Shown here: positions 9,676 through 18,372 of the stretch, piece after piece | Layout of the letters: each line of letters opens with the position of its first letter | Numbering within the stretch: the stretch's first letter is position 1 | Source: an uncultured Bacilli bacterium | GTDB lineage: Bacteria; Bacillota_I; Bacilli_A; RF39; UBA660 | Reading direction: 5' to 3' | DNA length: 64,000 nucleotides | NCBI GenBank assembly: GCA_947629375.1 | Contig: CANRDN010000002.1 | Coordinates: 51,934 to 115,933, forward strand | Made by a program: the position numbers and the translations under genes | Notes under the pieces: model-generated | Databases searched by the model: none | Told to the model about the DNA's origin: nothing | The model's input: only the letters and a program-made list of their open reading frames with translations

Positions 9676-9987
9676 ACACTTTTCAAAAAGTGAAAATATT
9701 TTTTACAATTATCCCAAAATTATTACACAATTATATTTTACAATTAAAGTATAAAAGGAGATGATAAGTATAAGTTCTAAAAAGTAGACAACTAAATATC
9801 ATAAAATCATAGCAAAAAGCTATTTCGAAATTTATATTATAAATTATATTTTGCTATAGGCAGAATACAAAACTTTGTAAAATACTTTGAAAGGAATGTG
9901 GTTAATTAGAAAAAAAACAAAAAAAATAAAAGGAGAGATTGCTTATAAGGATTTAGGGAAAACTGGTTAAATACCGGTTTTCTTTTT
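9676..9987 (+). ncRNA. Intergenic stretch with a possible structured RNA ending in a terminator
   Basis: About 310 bases with no convincing gene. They contain a 9-bp inverted repeat, ATAGCAAAA (9810-9818) with TTTTGCTAT (9850-9858), enclosing an AT palindrome. An independent terminator lies at the end (9958-9987). Because polC already ends in its own strong terminator, the second one implies a separate transcript here. The size would suit a 6S-like or other regulatory RNA, but I find no family signature and no clear promoter. Confidence 0.3.
9958..9987 (+). terminator. Intrinsic terminator upstream of dnaG
   Basis: GAAAACTGG (9958-9966) pairs with CCGGTTTTC (9974-9982), including one G-U pair, with a 7-base loop and a T5 tail. 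It lies before the dnaG promoter, so it ends a transcript from the preceding intergenic region. Confidence 0.75.
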
Positions 9988-9988
9988 A

Positions 9989-10016
9989 TTGAAAAAATAT
10001 CAAATTGAAGTATAAT
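9989..10016 (+). promoter_or_regulatory. Promoter of the dnaG-rpoD-trmK operon
   Basis: TTGAAA (9989-9994) and a perfect TATAAT (10011-10016) are 16 bases apart, directly after a terminator and 22 bases before the dnaG start. Confidence 0.75.
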
Positions 10017-10037
10017 ATTTGTGTATAAGGAGGAGCT

Positions 10038-11768
10038 ATGAATAATCAGAATACTATTAATGAAATTAGAAGTAAAATTAATATTATCGATTTAATAAGT
10101 GAATATGTTCCTCTAACGAAAAAAGGGCAATATTACTGGGGAATATGTCCTTTTCATAACGATAAAAATCCCTCTATGAGTGTCGATGAAAAAAAACAGA
10201 CTTATACTTGTTGGAGTTGTCACAACAGTGGAAATGTTTTTAACTTTTATGAACAAATCGAAAATATTACTTTCCCGGAAGCCCTAAAAAGACTTGGGGA
10301 TAGAGTAGGAATTACTCTAGATGGTTATAAGAGTAGTTTTAATACTAAATACAATAAGTATTATGAAATATATGATTTAACTCAAAAATATTATCAATTA
10401 ATGTTAAATACAGACAAGGGACAAGCAGCAAGAGAATACTTAAAAAAGCGTGGAATAGACAGTGATACGATAAAAGAATTTGGTATAGGACTTGCTTTAG
10501 ATGAAAAAGATAAATTAGTAGGGTATCTAAAAGAAAAAAAGTACGATATTAATACTTTAAATGATTTAGGTCTTGCCAATAACGACATCGATACTTTTAT
10601 AAATCGCATTATTTTTCCACTAGATGATCGAAATGGAAGAGTAGTAGGTTTTTCCGGAAGAATATACGATAACTCTAAAATGAGTAAATATATGAATACC
10701 AAAGAGACAGCAATCTTCAAAAAAGGAATGTGTCTATATCATTACAATGCTTCAAAGGATGCGGTTAGACTTAGTAAATATGTAATTGTAATGGAAGGAT
10801 TTATGGATGTTATAAGAGCATCCACTATCGGAATAAAAAATACAGTCGCTCTTATGGGAACAGCATTAACCGATGAACAAATTTCTCTTATAAAAAAGCT
10901 TTCCTTAAATGTTTACTTGTGTCTAGATGGTGATAATCCAGGACAAGATGCAGATTTACATAATGGTGAACTTCTTGAAAAAGCTGGATTAAATGTTAAA
11001 GTAGTATGCCTAACAGATGATGAAGATCCAGATTCTTACATCTTAAAAAATGGCGAGAAAAAATTTAAAGACTTAGTCGAAAATGCTAAAAACTATAGTG
11101 ATTTTAAGATAGATAAATTAAAGTCAAATGTTAATTTTGAAAGTGATGTAGAGCTTTCTAATTATGTAAATAAAGTAATTAAAGAAGTTTCTACAATTAA
11201 AGATGAAATAAGATGCGAAATAATCCTTAAAAAACTTGCAAAAGAAACAAATTTGAGTTATAATACACTAGAAAAAAAATTAAATGAGTACAAGAGCCTT
11301 GATGAAGAAGGAAAGAAAAAAGTTGACAATAATCTAATTGAGAGAAAAGATGTAAAGAAAGATAAATATCAAAGAGCATCCATAGAATTTATCTATTATA
11401 TGCTGGTTAATCCAAAAGCGATAAAAGTATATGATAGTAAAAAACTTTATTTTATCGATTCTGCTACAAGAAACTTAGCTGCTGAAATTAGTTATTACTA
11501 CCATCAATATGGTAAAATTGAGATTGCAGACTTTTATACTTATTTAAATGATAAGAAAGAATTGTTGGATGTTTTTAGTGAAGTTCAAAGTCTTAACTTA
11601 GATGAAGACATTAATGATGTTACCCTAATGGAATATGCCAAGGTAATAAGTGATTACAATATGAGACAAGAAATAAAGCGTCTTGAAGAGAAAATGAGGA
11701 AAGAACCATTAGAGGAAGAAAAAATTAAGATTTTGGAAAGCATTAGAAAACTGAGAATAGGGGAGTGA
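10038..11768 (+). CDS. dnaG: DNA primase DnaG
   Basis: A 576-residue primase that makes RNA primers for Okazaki fragments and works with the replicative helicase. The N-terminal zinc-binding domain has C37-x2-H40 and C58-x2-C61. The TOPRIM core follows, with E253 in EGFMD and the acidic cluster D297-G-D299. The C-terminal part corresponds to the helicase-interaction domain. The start follows AAGGAGGAG. It ends in TGA and is separated from rpoD by 4 bases, the classical macromolecular-synthesis arrangement (without rpsU here). Confidence 0.95.
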   Translation: MNNQNTINEIRSKINIIDLISEYVPLTKKGQYYWGICPFHNDKNPSMSVDEKKQTYTCWSCHNSGNVFNFYEQIENITFPEALKRLGDRVGITLDGYKSSFNTKYNKYYEIYDLTQKYYQLMLNTDKGQAAREYLKKRGIDSDTIKEFGIGLALDEKDKLVGYLKEKKYDINTLNDLGLANNDIDTFINRIIFPLDDRNGRVVGFSGRIYDNSKMSKYMNTKETAIFKKGMCLYHYNASKDAVRLSKYVIVMEGFMDVIRASTIGIKNTVALMGTALTDEQISLIKKLSLNVYLCLDGDNPGQDADLHNGELLEKAGLNVKVVCLTDDEDPDSYILKNGEKKFKDLVENAKNYSDFKIDKLKSNVNFESDVELSNYVNKVIKEVSTIKDEIRCEIILKKLAKETNLSYNTLEKKLNEYKSLDEEGKKKVDNNLIERKDVKKDKYQRASIEFIYYMLVNPKAIKVYDSKKLYFIDSATRNLAAEISYYYHQYGKIEIADFYTYLNDKKELLDVFSEVQSLNLDEDINDVTLMEYAKVISDYNMRQEIKRLEEKMRKEPLEEEKIKILESIRKLRIGE

Positions 11769-11772
11769 ATTT

Positions 11773-12861
11773 ATGATTGGTGAAATAAAAACTATCGAAG
11801 AAAGAAAGAAAACACTTGTTGAAAAAGGAAAGAAACAAGGTTACATCACATACGAACAACTAGTTGAAGAACTAAAAGGCCTTGATGTAGATAGTGATAC
11901 ACTAGATGATTTATATAATACACTTGTAGAAAACAATATCGAAGTAATAAGTGAAACTGCAGATAATGGAACAGATGATGAAGATCCATCTGGCTTAATC
12001 GTAGAAGATTTAACGATGTCTAAGGACATTAAAATAAATGACCCAGTTAGAATGTACTTAAAGGAAATAGGTAGAATAAACCTACTAACTACTGATGAAG
12101 AATTTGAATATGCTAAACTTGCTGAGCAAGGAGACGAATATGCTAAAAAGATGCTTGCTGAGTCTAACCTAAGACTTGTAGTAAGTATTGCTAAAAGATA
12201 TGTAGGTCGTGGAATGTTATTCCTTGATTTAATTCAAGAAGGAAACATCGGACTTATGAAAGCAGTAGATAAGTTTGACCCATCAAAAGGATATAAATTC
12301 TCAACATATGCAACTTGGTGGATTAGACAAGCTATCACAAGAGCTATCGCTGACCAAGCAAGAACAATAAGAGTACCAGTTCATATGGTTGAAACAATCA
12401 ATAAACTAGCTCGTGTTCAAAGACAATTAACTCAAGAATTAAATAGAGAACCAACAGAAGAAGAACTCGCTAAAAAGTTAGGAGTTACTGTCGATAAGGT
12501 TCGTGAAGTATACAAAATATCACAAGATCCAGTATCTTTAGAAACACCAATCGGTGAAGAAGATGACTCTCACTTAGGCGACTTTATAAAAGATGAAAGA
12601 ACAATGTCACCTGAAGAATATGCAACTGTCGAAATGTTAAAAGAAGAACTTGCTAATGTTTTGTTAACTTTAACTGATAGAGAAGAAAAAGTATTGAGAC
12701 TTAGATTTGGACTTGACGATGGACAATGTAGAACACTTGAAGAAGTTGGACAAATCTTTGGAGTAACTCGTGAAAGAATTCGTCAAATAGAAGCTAAAGC
12801 TTTAAGAAAATTAAGACATCCATCTCGTTCAAGAAAATTAAAGGATTTCTTAATTGATTAA
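11773..12861 (+). CDS. rpoD: Primary sigma factor RpoD (SigA)
   Basis: A 362-residue group 1 sigma factor that directs RNA polymerase to housekeeping promoters. Region 1.1 covers about the first 90 residues. Region 1.2 has [11 protein letters not shown], region 2 has [16 protein letters not shown] and the -10 recognition helix with [10 protein letters not shown], and region 4.2 ends in [21 protein letters not shown]. Length and motifs match B. subtilis SigA. The many TTGACA-17-TATAAT promoters here fit its specificity. Its last codons overlap the start of trmK. Confidence 0.97.
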   Translation: MIGEIKTIEERKKTLVEKGKKQGYITYEQLVEELKGLDVDSDTLDDLYNTLVENNIEVISETADNGTDDEDPSGLIVEDLTMSKDIKINDPVRMYLKEIGRINLLTTDEEFEYAKLAEQGDEYAKKMLAESNLRLVVSIAKRYVGRGMLFLDLIQEGNIGLMKAVDKFDPSKGYKFSTYATWWIRQAITRAIADQARTIRVPVHMVETINKLARVQRQLTQELNREPTEEELAKKLGVTVDKVREVYKISQDPVSLETPIGEEDDSHLGDFIKDERTMSPEEYATVEMLKEELANVLLTLTDREEKVLRLRFGLDDGQCRTLEEVGQIFGVTRERIRQIEAKALRKLRHPSRSRKLKDFLID

Positions 12862-13522
12862 ACTAAGTAAAAGATTGACAACAGTTGCTTCCTTCGTTTT
12901 AAAAGAAGAGAAAGTAACCCTTATAGATGTTGGGTGTGACCACGCACTACTTGATATTTATTTACTTCAAAATAATGATAAATTAAAGATAGTCGCATCG
13001 GATAATAAAGAAGCACCACTAGAGAATGCTAAAAAGAATATTATTAAATATTCTTTTTTAAATAAGATAGAAATTTGTCTTAAAGATGGTATAAAAAATA
13101 TTGACGAAAATATCGATACTGTAGTAATTGCCGGTATGGGAGCAGAAACGATAATAAGTATCTTAGAAGAAGGACATAACGAATTAAAAAATATTAAAAG
13201 ACTTATAATATCTTCAAATAATAAATATGGTTTAATAAGAAAAGAAATAAATAAAATGGGGTATGCCATAAATGATGAAAAAATTGTCTATGAAGATAAT
13301 AAGTTCTATGTCGTAATGGAGTTTGTTAAGAAAAGACAAAAGTACAGTAAAAAAGAACTTTATTTTGGTCCAATCCTTCTAAAGAATAAAGATGATGACT
13401 TTTATAGATATTATCACTTTATAAAATCAGAATTAGAAGAAGTATTAAATAAACTTCCTGAAAATCATTTAAAAAGAAATAAAATAGTTAAAGAATTAGA
13501 ATTATTAAACGAAGAGTGTTAA
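12854..13522 (+). CDS. trmK: tRNA (adenine-N1)-methyltransferase TrmK
   Basis: A 222-residue SAM-dependent methyltransferase of the TrmK (YqfN) family, which forms m1A22 in tRNA. Motif I is [13 protein letters not shown] near residues 25-37, and the family motif is [11 protein letters not shown] near residue 95. B. subtilis also has it immediately downstream of sigA. The TTG start overlaps the rpoD stop by 8 bases, with AAAGGA upstream as ribosome site, so translation is probably coupled. The gene ends inside a strong terminator. Confidence 0.88.
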   Translation: MIKLSKRLTTVASFVLKEEKVTLIDVGCDHALLDIYLLQNNDKLKIVASDNKEAPLENAKKNIIKYSFLNKIEICLKDGIKNIDENIDTVVIAGMGAETIISILEEGHNELKNIKRLIISSNNKYGLIRKEINKMGYAINDEKIVYEDNKFYVVMEFVKKRQKYSKKELYFGPILLKNKDDDFYRYYHFIKSELEEVLNKLPENHLKRNKIVKELELLNEEC

Positions 13523-13536
13523 TAATTCTTTTTTTG
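13498..13536 (+). terminator. Strong intrinsic terminator of dnaG-rpoD-trmK
   Basis: AGAATTATTAA (13498-13508) and TTAATAATTCT (13519-13529) form a perfect 11-bp stem with a 10-base loop and seven T. It overlaps the last codons of trmK. Confidence 0.85.
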
Positions 13537-13584
13537 TATAAACTAAAAAAATGTACATATATTTTAATAGGAAGGAATGATAAA

Positions 13585-14511
13585 ATGAATGAAATAGTAT
13601 CTTTTTCAAAAGAAATAGAATTTAAAACTATGCTTAATAAAATTACTTCAATTTCTTTAGAACATACTTTAAGACCAGATGAGGATTCTACTGTTAAGGG
13701 TGATTTAATTGTCGCAGGAACTTATAAACAGACGATGGCAAGCCAGATAGAGAATCCATTCTCATACAAAATACCTGTCGATATTGTCGTAGATGAAAAA
13801 TATGATTTAACTAATTTGGTAATCGATATTGATGATTTTACTTATGAAGTGTTAGAAGATAACAAATTAAAAGTAAATATTGATTTAATACTAGATAATC
13901 TTGAACTTAAAAAAGAAGAGGACAAAAGCGATGATGACTTAATCGATATCAATGACTTATTTTTAGAAAGTGATACAGCTAAAAAGTTAGAAGTACCAAA
14001 AAGTGATGTGGAAACTTTAGAGTTTGATGAAGAATTAAATCCTTCTAAAACTTTGGAAGAAACACCCATTGATGAAGAACTAAGAAGTGATGAAGATTTC
14101 TCTAATTTAGAAGAAAAAGAAGAGCAAGAAACCTGTGATAAGAAAGATGATTCCTTTGAAAAAAGAGAATTAAATAACAATGAACAATCTAATAATACTT
14201 GTGATGAAGAAAATAAAAACTTCTTTGAGGAAGTTGAATCTATTAAAAAAGAACAAAATAGTAACACTTATGAAGAAGAAAACACTTGTGAAGAGGAATC
14301 TTTAGAAGAATCTCAAAGTGAATCTTTATTTTCTAACTTATCAACTAAGGAAACTTACACAGCTTATAGAATTTACATTATGAGAGAAAATGATAACCTT
14401 GAAGAAGTAATGAGTAAATACAAAGTATCTAGAGAAAAACTAGAAGAATACAATAACTTAAATGAAGTAAAAGTAGGAACTAAACTTATAATTCCAGCAA
14501 CTAATGAATAG
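13585..14511 (+). CDS. SpoVID-like spore coat morphogenetic protein with LysM domain
   Basis: The 308-residue protein begins with a beta-rich domain (about 1-95) resembling the N-terminal domain of SpoVID, which coordinates encasement of the forespore by the coat. A long, very acidic low-complexity linker (about 100-255) follows, then one C-terminal LysM (about 262-306, ending VGTKLIIPATNE). SpoVID of Bacillus has this architecture. I start it at the ATG preceded by GGAAGGAATGATAAA; the frame is open further upstream, but that part would overlap the terminator. The next gene is a YsxE/CotS-like kinase, as in Bacillus. Without an alignment the assignment is probable, not certain. Confidence 0.65.
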   Translation: MNEIVSFSKEIEFKTMLNKITSISLEHTLRPDEDSTVKGDLIVAGTYKQTMASQIENPFSYKIPVDIVVDEKYDLTNLVIDIDDFTYEVLEDNKLKVNIDLILDNLELKKEEDKSDDDLIDINDLFLESDTAKKLEVPKSDVETLEFDEELNPSKTLEETPIDEELRSDEDFSNLEEKEEQETCDKKDDSFEKRELNNNEQSNNTCDEENKNFFEEVESIKKEQNSNTYEEENTCEEESLEESQSESLFSNLSTKETYTAYRIYIMRENDNLEEVMSKYKVSREKLEEYNNLNEVKVGTKLIIPATNE

Positions 14512-15343
14512 AATAGAAAAAATAGATAACTTAAAAATTATTACAAAGGATGATAAACGATACTGCATCAAAAAATGTAAACAAAATAATATACTTGATA
14601 AATATAATTATTTAAAGACTAAAGACTTTCATAACTTCATCGACACTAAAATTGTAAATGGTTATGAAATAAGAAGTTATCTTGAAGACACCCCTTTATC
14701 TTACTCTGATAAACTAAATGAACTTATATATTTAGTAAGCTTACTTCATATAAAAACAACTCATTATAAAAATATGTCTTTAGCTCAAATAAAAGAAATA
14801 TATGAAAAAAGTACTGAAGAAATAATAAATACTAAAAAATATTACGAAAAACTCTGTGAAGATAATGATGCCTACATCTTTTTAAAACCCAGCTTAAATC
14901 TTCTCATTAATAATATCTCAGTAATACTAGTATCCCTTGATAACTCCAAGTACTTTTTAGATAAATGGTATAACATAATGAAAGAGAAAAAAAGAAAAAG
15001 AGTAGTTATGAACCACAATAATTTGAAAATATCTAACTTAATAATCAATAACTGTAACTATCTAATTAACTGGGATAACTCGATAATTAATTCTCCAGTT
15101 TATGATCTTTTATCCTTATTTAAAAATAACTATATAGAACTTGATATGACCGATATATACGATATTTACAGATCAAAATATAATCTCTATGAAGAGGAAA
15201 AATACTTCCTATACTTTAAACTTTTAAATATAAATAAATTAGAACTTGATAAAAGTGAAATACTTAATACAAGAGAAGTAAATAATTTATTGTACTACTT
15301 AAATAAAGTGAATGAATTTTTAAATAACAACATTAAAAATTAG
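14504..15343 (+). CDS. CotS/YsxE-like protein kinase fold, probably inactive
   Basis: A 279-residue protein resembling the aminoglycoside-phosphotransferase-like spore proteins CotS and YsxE. The equivalent of the catalytic loop (HGD-L-x3-N) reads MNHNNLKISN near residue 168, so the base Asp is gone. The metal-binding DWD equivalent reads INWDN. A pseudokinase is therefore likely. It overlaps the SpoVID-like gene by 8 bases (ATG inside its last codons), so the two are translationally coupled. In Bacillus ysxE also follows spoVID. Confidence 0.6.
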   Translation: MNRIEKIDNLKIITKDDKRYCIKKCKQNNILDKYNYLKTKDFHNFIDTKIVNGYEIRSYLEDTPLSYSDKLNELIYLVSLLHIKTTHYKNMSLAQIKEIYEKSTEEIINTKKYYEKLCEDNDAYIFLKPSLNLLINNISVILVSLDNSKYFLDKWYNIMKEKKRKRVVMNHNNLKISNLIINNCNYLINWDNSIINSPVYDLLSLFKNNYIELDMTDIYDIYRSKYNLYEEEKYFLYFKLLNINKLELDKSEILNTREVNNLLYYLNKVNEFLNNNIKN

Positions 15344-15538
15344 AAAAGTAAATGCTAAAAGTTCCATAAAAAGAATAATAGCATTTGTTTTTGTTGTTAT
15401 AAAGATAAGAAGTAAAGACTGATAAAAAATAATAATAAAAAGAAAGAGAATGAGTAATAAATATAAAATACTTCTTCTTTTTTTAGCTTTGCAAGAGGCA
15501 CATCTACAAAAGAAATTATGCTTGGAAGATTTAAACAT
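15320..15538 (-). CDS. Small cysteine-containing membrane protein, unknown
   Basis: A 72-residue protein with a basic N-terminus carrying C-x-C-x2-C (residues 11-16), followed by two hydrophobic segments (about 23-45 and 50-71). No family is recognised. The minus-strand start is preceded by TAGGTGATATT, the same kind of ribosome site used by clear genes here, which supports it being real. Its 3' end overlaps the preceding rightward gene by 24 bases and contains a candidate rightward terminator, so a chance frame is possible. Confidence 0.45.
   Translation of the reverse strand: MFKSSKHNFFCRCASCKAKKRRSILYLLLILFLFIIIFYQSLLLIFITTKTNAIILFMELLAFTFLIFNVVI
15350..15392 (+). terminator. Candidate terminator of the spoVID-like pair
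   Basis: AAATGCTA (15350-15357) pairs perfectly with TAGCATTT (15379-15386) over a 21-base loop, followed by GTTTTT. It lies just after the kinase-like gene and inside the antisense small gene. Confidence 0.45.
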
Positions 15539-15569
15539 AATATCACCTACTATAATATATGTTTTTACT

Positions 15570-15597
15570 TGACATAAGGTATTAAAAAAATATAATT
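15570..15597 (+). promoter_or_regulatory. Consensus promoter upstream of the pseudopilin gene
   Basis: TTGACA (15570-15575) and TATAAT (15592-15597), 16 bases apart, are both perfect consensus hexamers. A second TATAAT lies at 15616-15621, nearer the gene. Confidence 0.75.
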
Positions 15598-15643
15598 AAT
15601 AACCTCTATTTATGATATAATCTATTTAGATAGAGAGGCTTAT

Positions 15644-17353
15644 ATGAAAAATAAAGGATTTACATTAGTAGAATTAATTGCAGTTATAGTTATAATGGGA
15701 ATGATACTTTTAATTGTTTTTCCTTCAGTATCTAGACTTATGAGAGATAATGATGAGAAAAAATATGATACTTATTACGATATTGTTAAGGAAGGTATCG
15801 AAAAGTATGCTAGAACTAAAAGGGATGATATCGGTGGAAGTACAGGTACTGGGTGTATCAATACTTCACCATATGTACTTAAATTAAGTGATTTGATTGA
15901 GCAAGATTATGTTAAAAAGTTTGATCAAGAAAAAGATGTTGTCTGCAAGACACCAGATGAACTTAGTACAGCCCAATTAGGTGCTCTTGGAATAGATACT
16001 TCTAAATCTTACGAAAGTGTAAGAATTGAAAATAAAGAAGGAAAAATTACAGTTGATTTCAGTATGATTTGCTATAAAGAAGGTAAAAACAAGGCTGAAT
16101 ATACACATCTTGTAGAAAAAACTAAAGCTTGTACAAGATATGTTGCTGAAGTTACTGATTCTTTAGTTAAAGTAATTGCACCTGGTGGTAAAAATCAAAT
16201 ACCAGCAACTCTTGATTCAAATAGCCAATACTATGTAAATAAGACTGCACAAAATAACTATGTTTGGTATTCTGGAATGCTTTGGAGAATTGTAAGCTTT
16301 AATAACTCTGATAAAACTATAATGATGGTGACAGATGAAAATATTTCTTTAGTTACATACGATAAAGGTTCAAATAACTATCGTGCTAGTAATATAAATT
16401 TATGGTTAAATAACAATTTCTATAAAACACTTAGAAATCCTGATAAATATTTACTTGAAACAGAATGGAATTACACGATTGCCACAACGCCAATTAAACC
16501 TTCTAGAACATCTACGACAATGGCTAAAATAGGACTTTTATCTTACTATGATTATTGTAAGGTAGTAGGTGGAAGCAGTTGTACTGGTGGAGCTGGATTC
16601 TTAGATATTGGTAAAAAATTCTGGTTACTAACTGACTATAATACTTCTAATGTTTGGTATGTAGATTCATCAAATACTCCAAAAAATGGTGCTGTTAATG
16701 AATTTATGGGAGTAAGACCTACTGTTGTATTAAAACCTAATGTAACATTTATTTCAGGAGGTAATGGAACAGTTGATAATCCTTATAGATTAACTGGAGA
16801 CACTGGAGCAAGTATCGGAGCAAGTCTAAATTCAAGATACCCTGGTGAATATGTAAAAGTAAATAATATAAACTTTAGAATAATAGCAACAAATGCTGGA
16901 TATACAAAACTAGTAGCAGCAGAGCCACTTAATGTAGCAGATATGGAATTCCATTACTTTGATACTAAATATTCAAATAACTCTACAATTGGTACTTATC
17001 TAATAAACAACTGGGCAATTCCAATAAATGATAAACTTATAGAGGCAGACTTCTGTAGAATGAATATAACTTCATCGACATCTCTTACTGCAAGTTGTCC
17101 ATCTACTGAAATAATAAATTTAAAAGTAGCAATTCCAAAAATAGGTGATTTATTTACCGCTAATACATCAAAAGAATATTGGACTTTATCGAATGCTACT
17201 GATAAAACACTATATGTTGTTGAGCCAGATGGTTCATTGAAATCCAAAGAAATAGAACAATTATCTGGTGTAAGACCAGTTGTGTCACTTAAAAATACAG
17301 TAACAATTACTGGTGGTAATGGAACAGCAAAAAATCCATATACGATACAATAA
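15644..17353 (+). CDS. Type IV pseudopilin fused to two large extracellular repeat domains
   Basis: The 569-residue protein starts with a class III prepilin leader: MKNKG followed by FTLVELIAVIVIMGMI, with Glu at +5 and a hydrophobic helix. Prepilin peptidase should cut between G5 and F6. A helical pilin-like part with several cysteines follows to about residue 170. Two copies of a beta-rich domain (about 190-385 and 395-569) then follow; each contains a W-R-I or F-R-I motif, a 'GVRPVVSLK'-like strand and ends in GGNGT-x2-NPY. Similar C-terminal domains are annotated in Firmicutes as DUF6273. It would be exported and displayed or assembled in a pilus-like fibre. No other pilus gene is in the window. 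Confidence 0.75.
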   Translation: MKNKGFTLVELIAVIVIMGMILLIVFPSVSRLMRDNDEKKYDTYYDIVKEGIEKYARTKRDDIGGSTGTGCINTSPYVLKLSDLIEQDYVKKFDQEKDVVCKTPDELSTAQLGALGIDTSKSYESVRIENKEGKITVDFSMICYKEGKNKAEYTHLVEKTKACTRYVAEVTDSLVKVIAPGGKNQIPATLDSNSQYYVNKTAQNNYVWYSGMLWRIVSFNNSDKTIMMVTDENISLVTYDKGSNNYRASNINLWLNNNFYKTLRNPDKYLLETEWNYTIATTPIKPSRTSTTMAKIGLLSYYDYCKVVGGSSCTGGAGFLDIGKKFWLLTDYNTSNVWYVDSSNTPKNGAVNEFMGVRPTVVLKPNVTFISGGNGTVDNPYRLTGDTGASIGASLNSRYPGEYVKVNNINFRIIATNAGYTKLVAAEPLNVADMEFHYFDTKYSNNSTIGTYLINNWAIPINDKLIEADFCRMNITSSTSLTASCPSTEIINLKVAIPKIGDLFTANTSKEYWTLSNATDKTLYVVEPDGSLKSKEIEQLSGVRPVVSLKNTVTITGGNGTAKNPYTIQ

Positions 17354-17355
17354 TA

Positions 17356-17384
17356 TTTACAAAATAAAAGAAATAATATATAAT
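17356..17384 (+). promoter_or_regulatory. Promoter of the valine T-box operon
   Basis: TTTACA (17356-17361) and TATAAT (17379-17384) are separated by 17 bases and lie immediately before the T-box leader. Confidence 0.75.
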
Positions 17385-17389
17385 ACAGT

Positions 17390-17614
17390 CAATTACTTTG
17401 AAGTTGAGGAGTATATTAGGTAGGTTTAAAGAGAGCAAGAGTGGGTGAGAACTTGTAACCAAACTAATAGAAGGTAGCAACTGAGTAGAGTCTCTAAGTA
17501 AATAGGAGATTTCCGTATTACTTGCGTTAAAGTATCAAGCGTGTAGAATAATCTACAAAATAAGGTGGTACCGCGGTTAACTCGTCCTTAAGATAGTTAA
17601 GGAGGAGTTTTTTT
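17390..17614 (+). promoter_or_regulatory. T-box riboswitch, valine (GUA) specifier
   Basis: The leader has all T-box landmarks. Stem I contains an AGTA motif (17423-17426 region), paired flanks TATTAG and CTAATA, then GAA-G-GTA; the specifier is GTA at 17474-17476, a valine codon. The T-box sequence AAGGTGGTACCGCGG lies at 17563-17577, followed by a terminator hairpin (17579-17614). Uncharged tRNA-Val should pair with specifier and T-box and favour antitermination. Downstream are an HD hydrolase gene and valS. The 3' arm of the terminator contains the AAGGAGG ribosome site of the HD gene. Confidence 0.92.
17579..17614 (+). terminator. Regulated terminator of the valine T-box
   Basis: AACTC-x-TCCTTAA (17579-17590) pairs with TTAAGGA-x-GAGTT (17597-17609 region), followed by seven T. 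The competing antiterminator uses the upstream T-box sequence. The stem also sequesters the next gene's ribosome site. Confidence 0.85.
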
Positions 17615-18358
17615 ATGCAAGATAAATGTGAGAAAATGTTTGATAAGTATTTAGAGTCCTACGACAAAAGTGTCAAAGAAATAAGATTTAAGTATTATCA
17701 TTCATATGAAGTGGAAAAGTTGATGGAAAAACTAGCTAATATGTTAGATTTAGACTCTAAAGAAATTGAAATAGCTAAAGTGGTGGGACTTTTACACGAT
17801 GTAGGAAGATTTGAACAAATAAGAAAATATGGTAAATGTTCCGATGTTTTAACAAATACTGATCACGCTCACGAAAGTGTTATCTACTTATTTCAAAGTG
17901 GTCACATAAGAGATTTTATTGATGATTCTTCATACGATAAAGTAATAGAAGATGCAATAGAAAATCACAATAAATATGCAGTGGATAAAAAAGTAAAAGG
18001 TAAAAATTTATTCTTCTCGAAAATGATAAGAGATATGGATAAAGTAGATATTTATCGAGTGATAAGTGAAGAGTACAAATATACTTTTGATAAAGAAGAA
18101 ATATCTTCGGATGTAATTAAAAGCTTTAGTGATAAGAAAACTGTTAATAACATCGATAGAAAAACCGAAACGGACGGAATTATTGCCCAAATGGCTTTAA
18201 TATTCGATATTAATTTTAAAGAAAGTTTTCAAATTCTTAAGGAAACTAAATACTTAGATAAATATTTTGAAATAATTACTGTGAAAAAGGATAGTAAGTC
18301 TTACTTCGATGACTTAAAAGAAGAAATATATAATTATTTAGAAGAGAAATGTAAATAG
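17615..18358 (+). CDS. HD-domain phosphohydrolase
   Basis: A 247-residue HD-superfamily protein. The metal ligands are visible: H29, H61-D62 in LLHDVGRFEQ, H84/H86 in TDHAHES, and a later Asp in RDMDKVD. The substrate is unknown; family members act on nucleotides or signalling phosphates. The ATG lies 7 bases after AAGGAGGAG inside the T-box terminator. It is the first gene behind the valine T-box and ends 5 bases before the region of valS, so its expression should rise when charged tRNA-Val is low. A link to valine or tRNA metabolism is inferred only from this. Confidence 0.8.
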   Translation: MQDKCEKMFDKYLESYDKSVKEIRFKYYHSYEVEKLMEKLANMLDLDSKEIEIAKVVGLLHDVGRFEQIRKYGKCSDVLTNTDHAHESVIYLFQSGHIRDFIDDSSYDKVIEDAIENHNKYAVDKKVKGKNLFFSKMIRDMDKVDIYRVISEEYKYTFDKEEISSDVIKSFSDKKTVNNIDRKTETDGIIAQMALIFDINFKESFQILKETKYLDKYFEIITVKKDSKSYFDDLKEEIYNYLEEKCK

Positions 18359-18372
18359 AAAGAGTGATAAAT

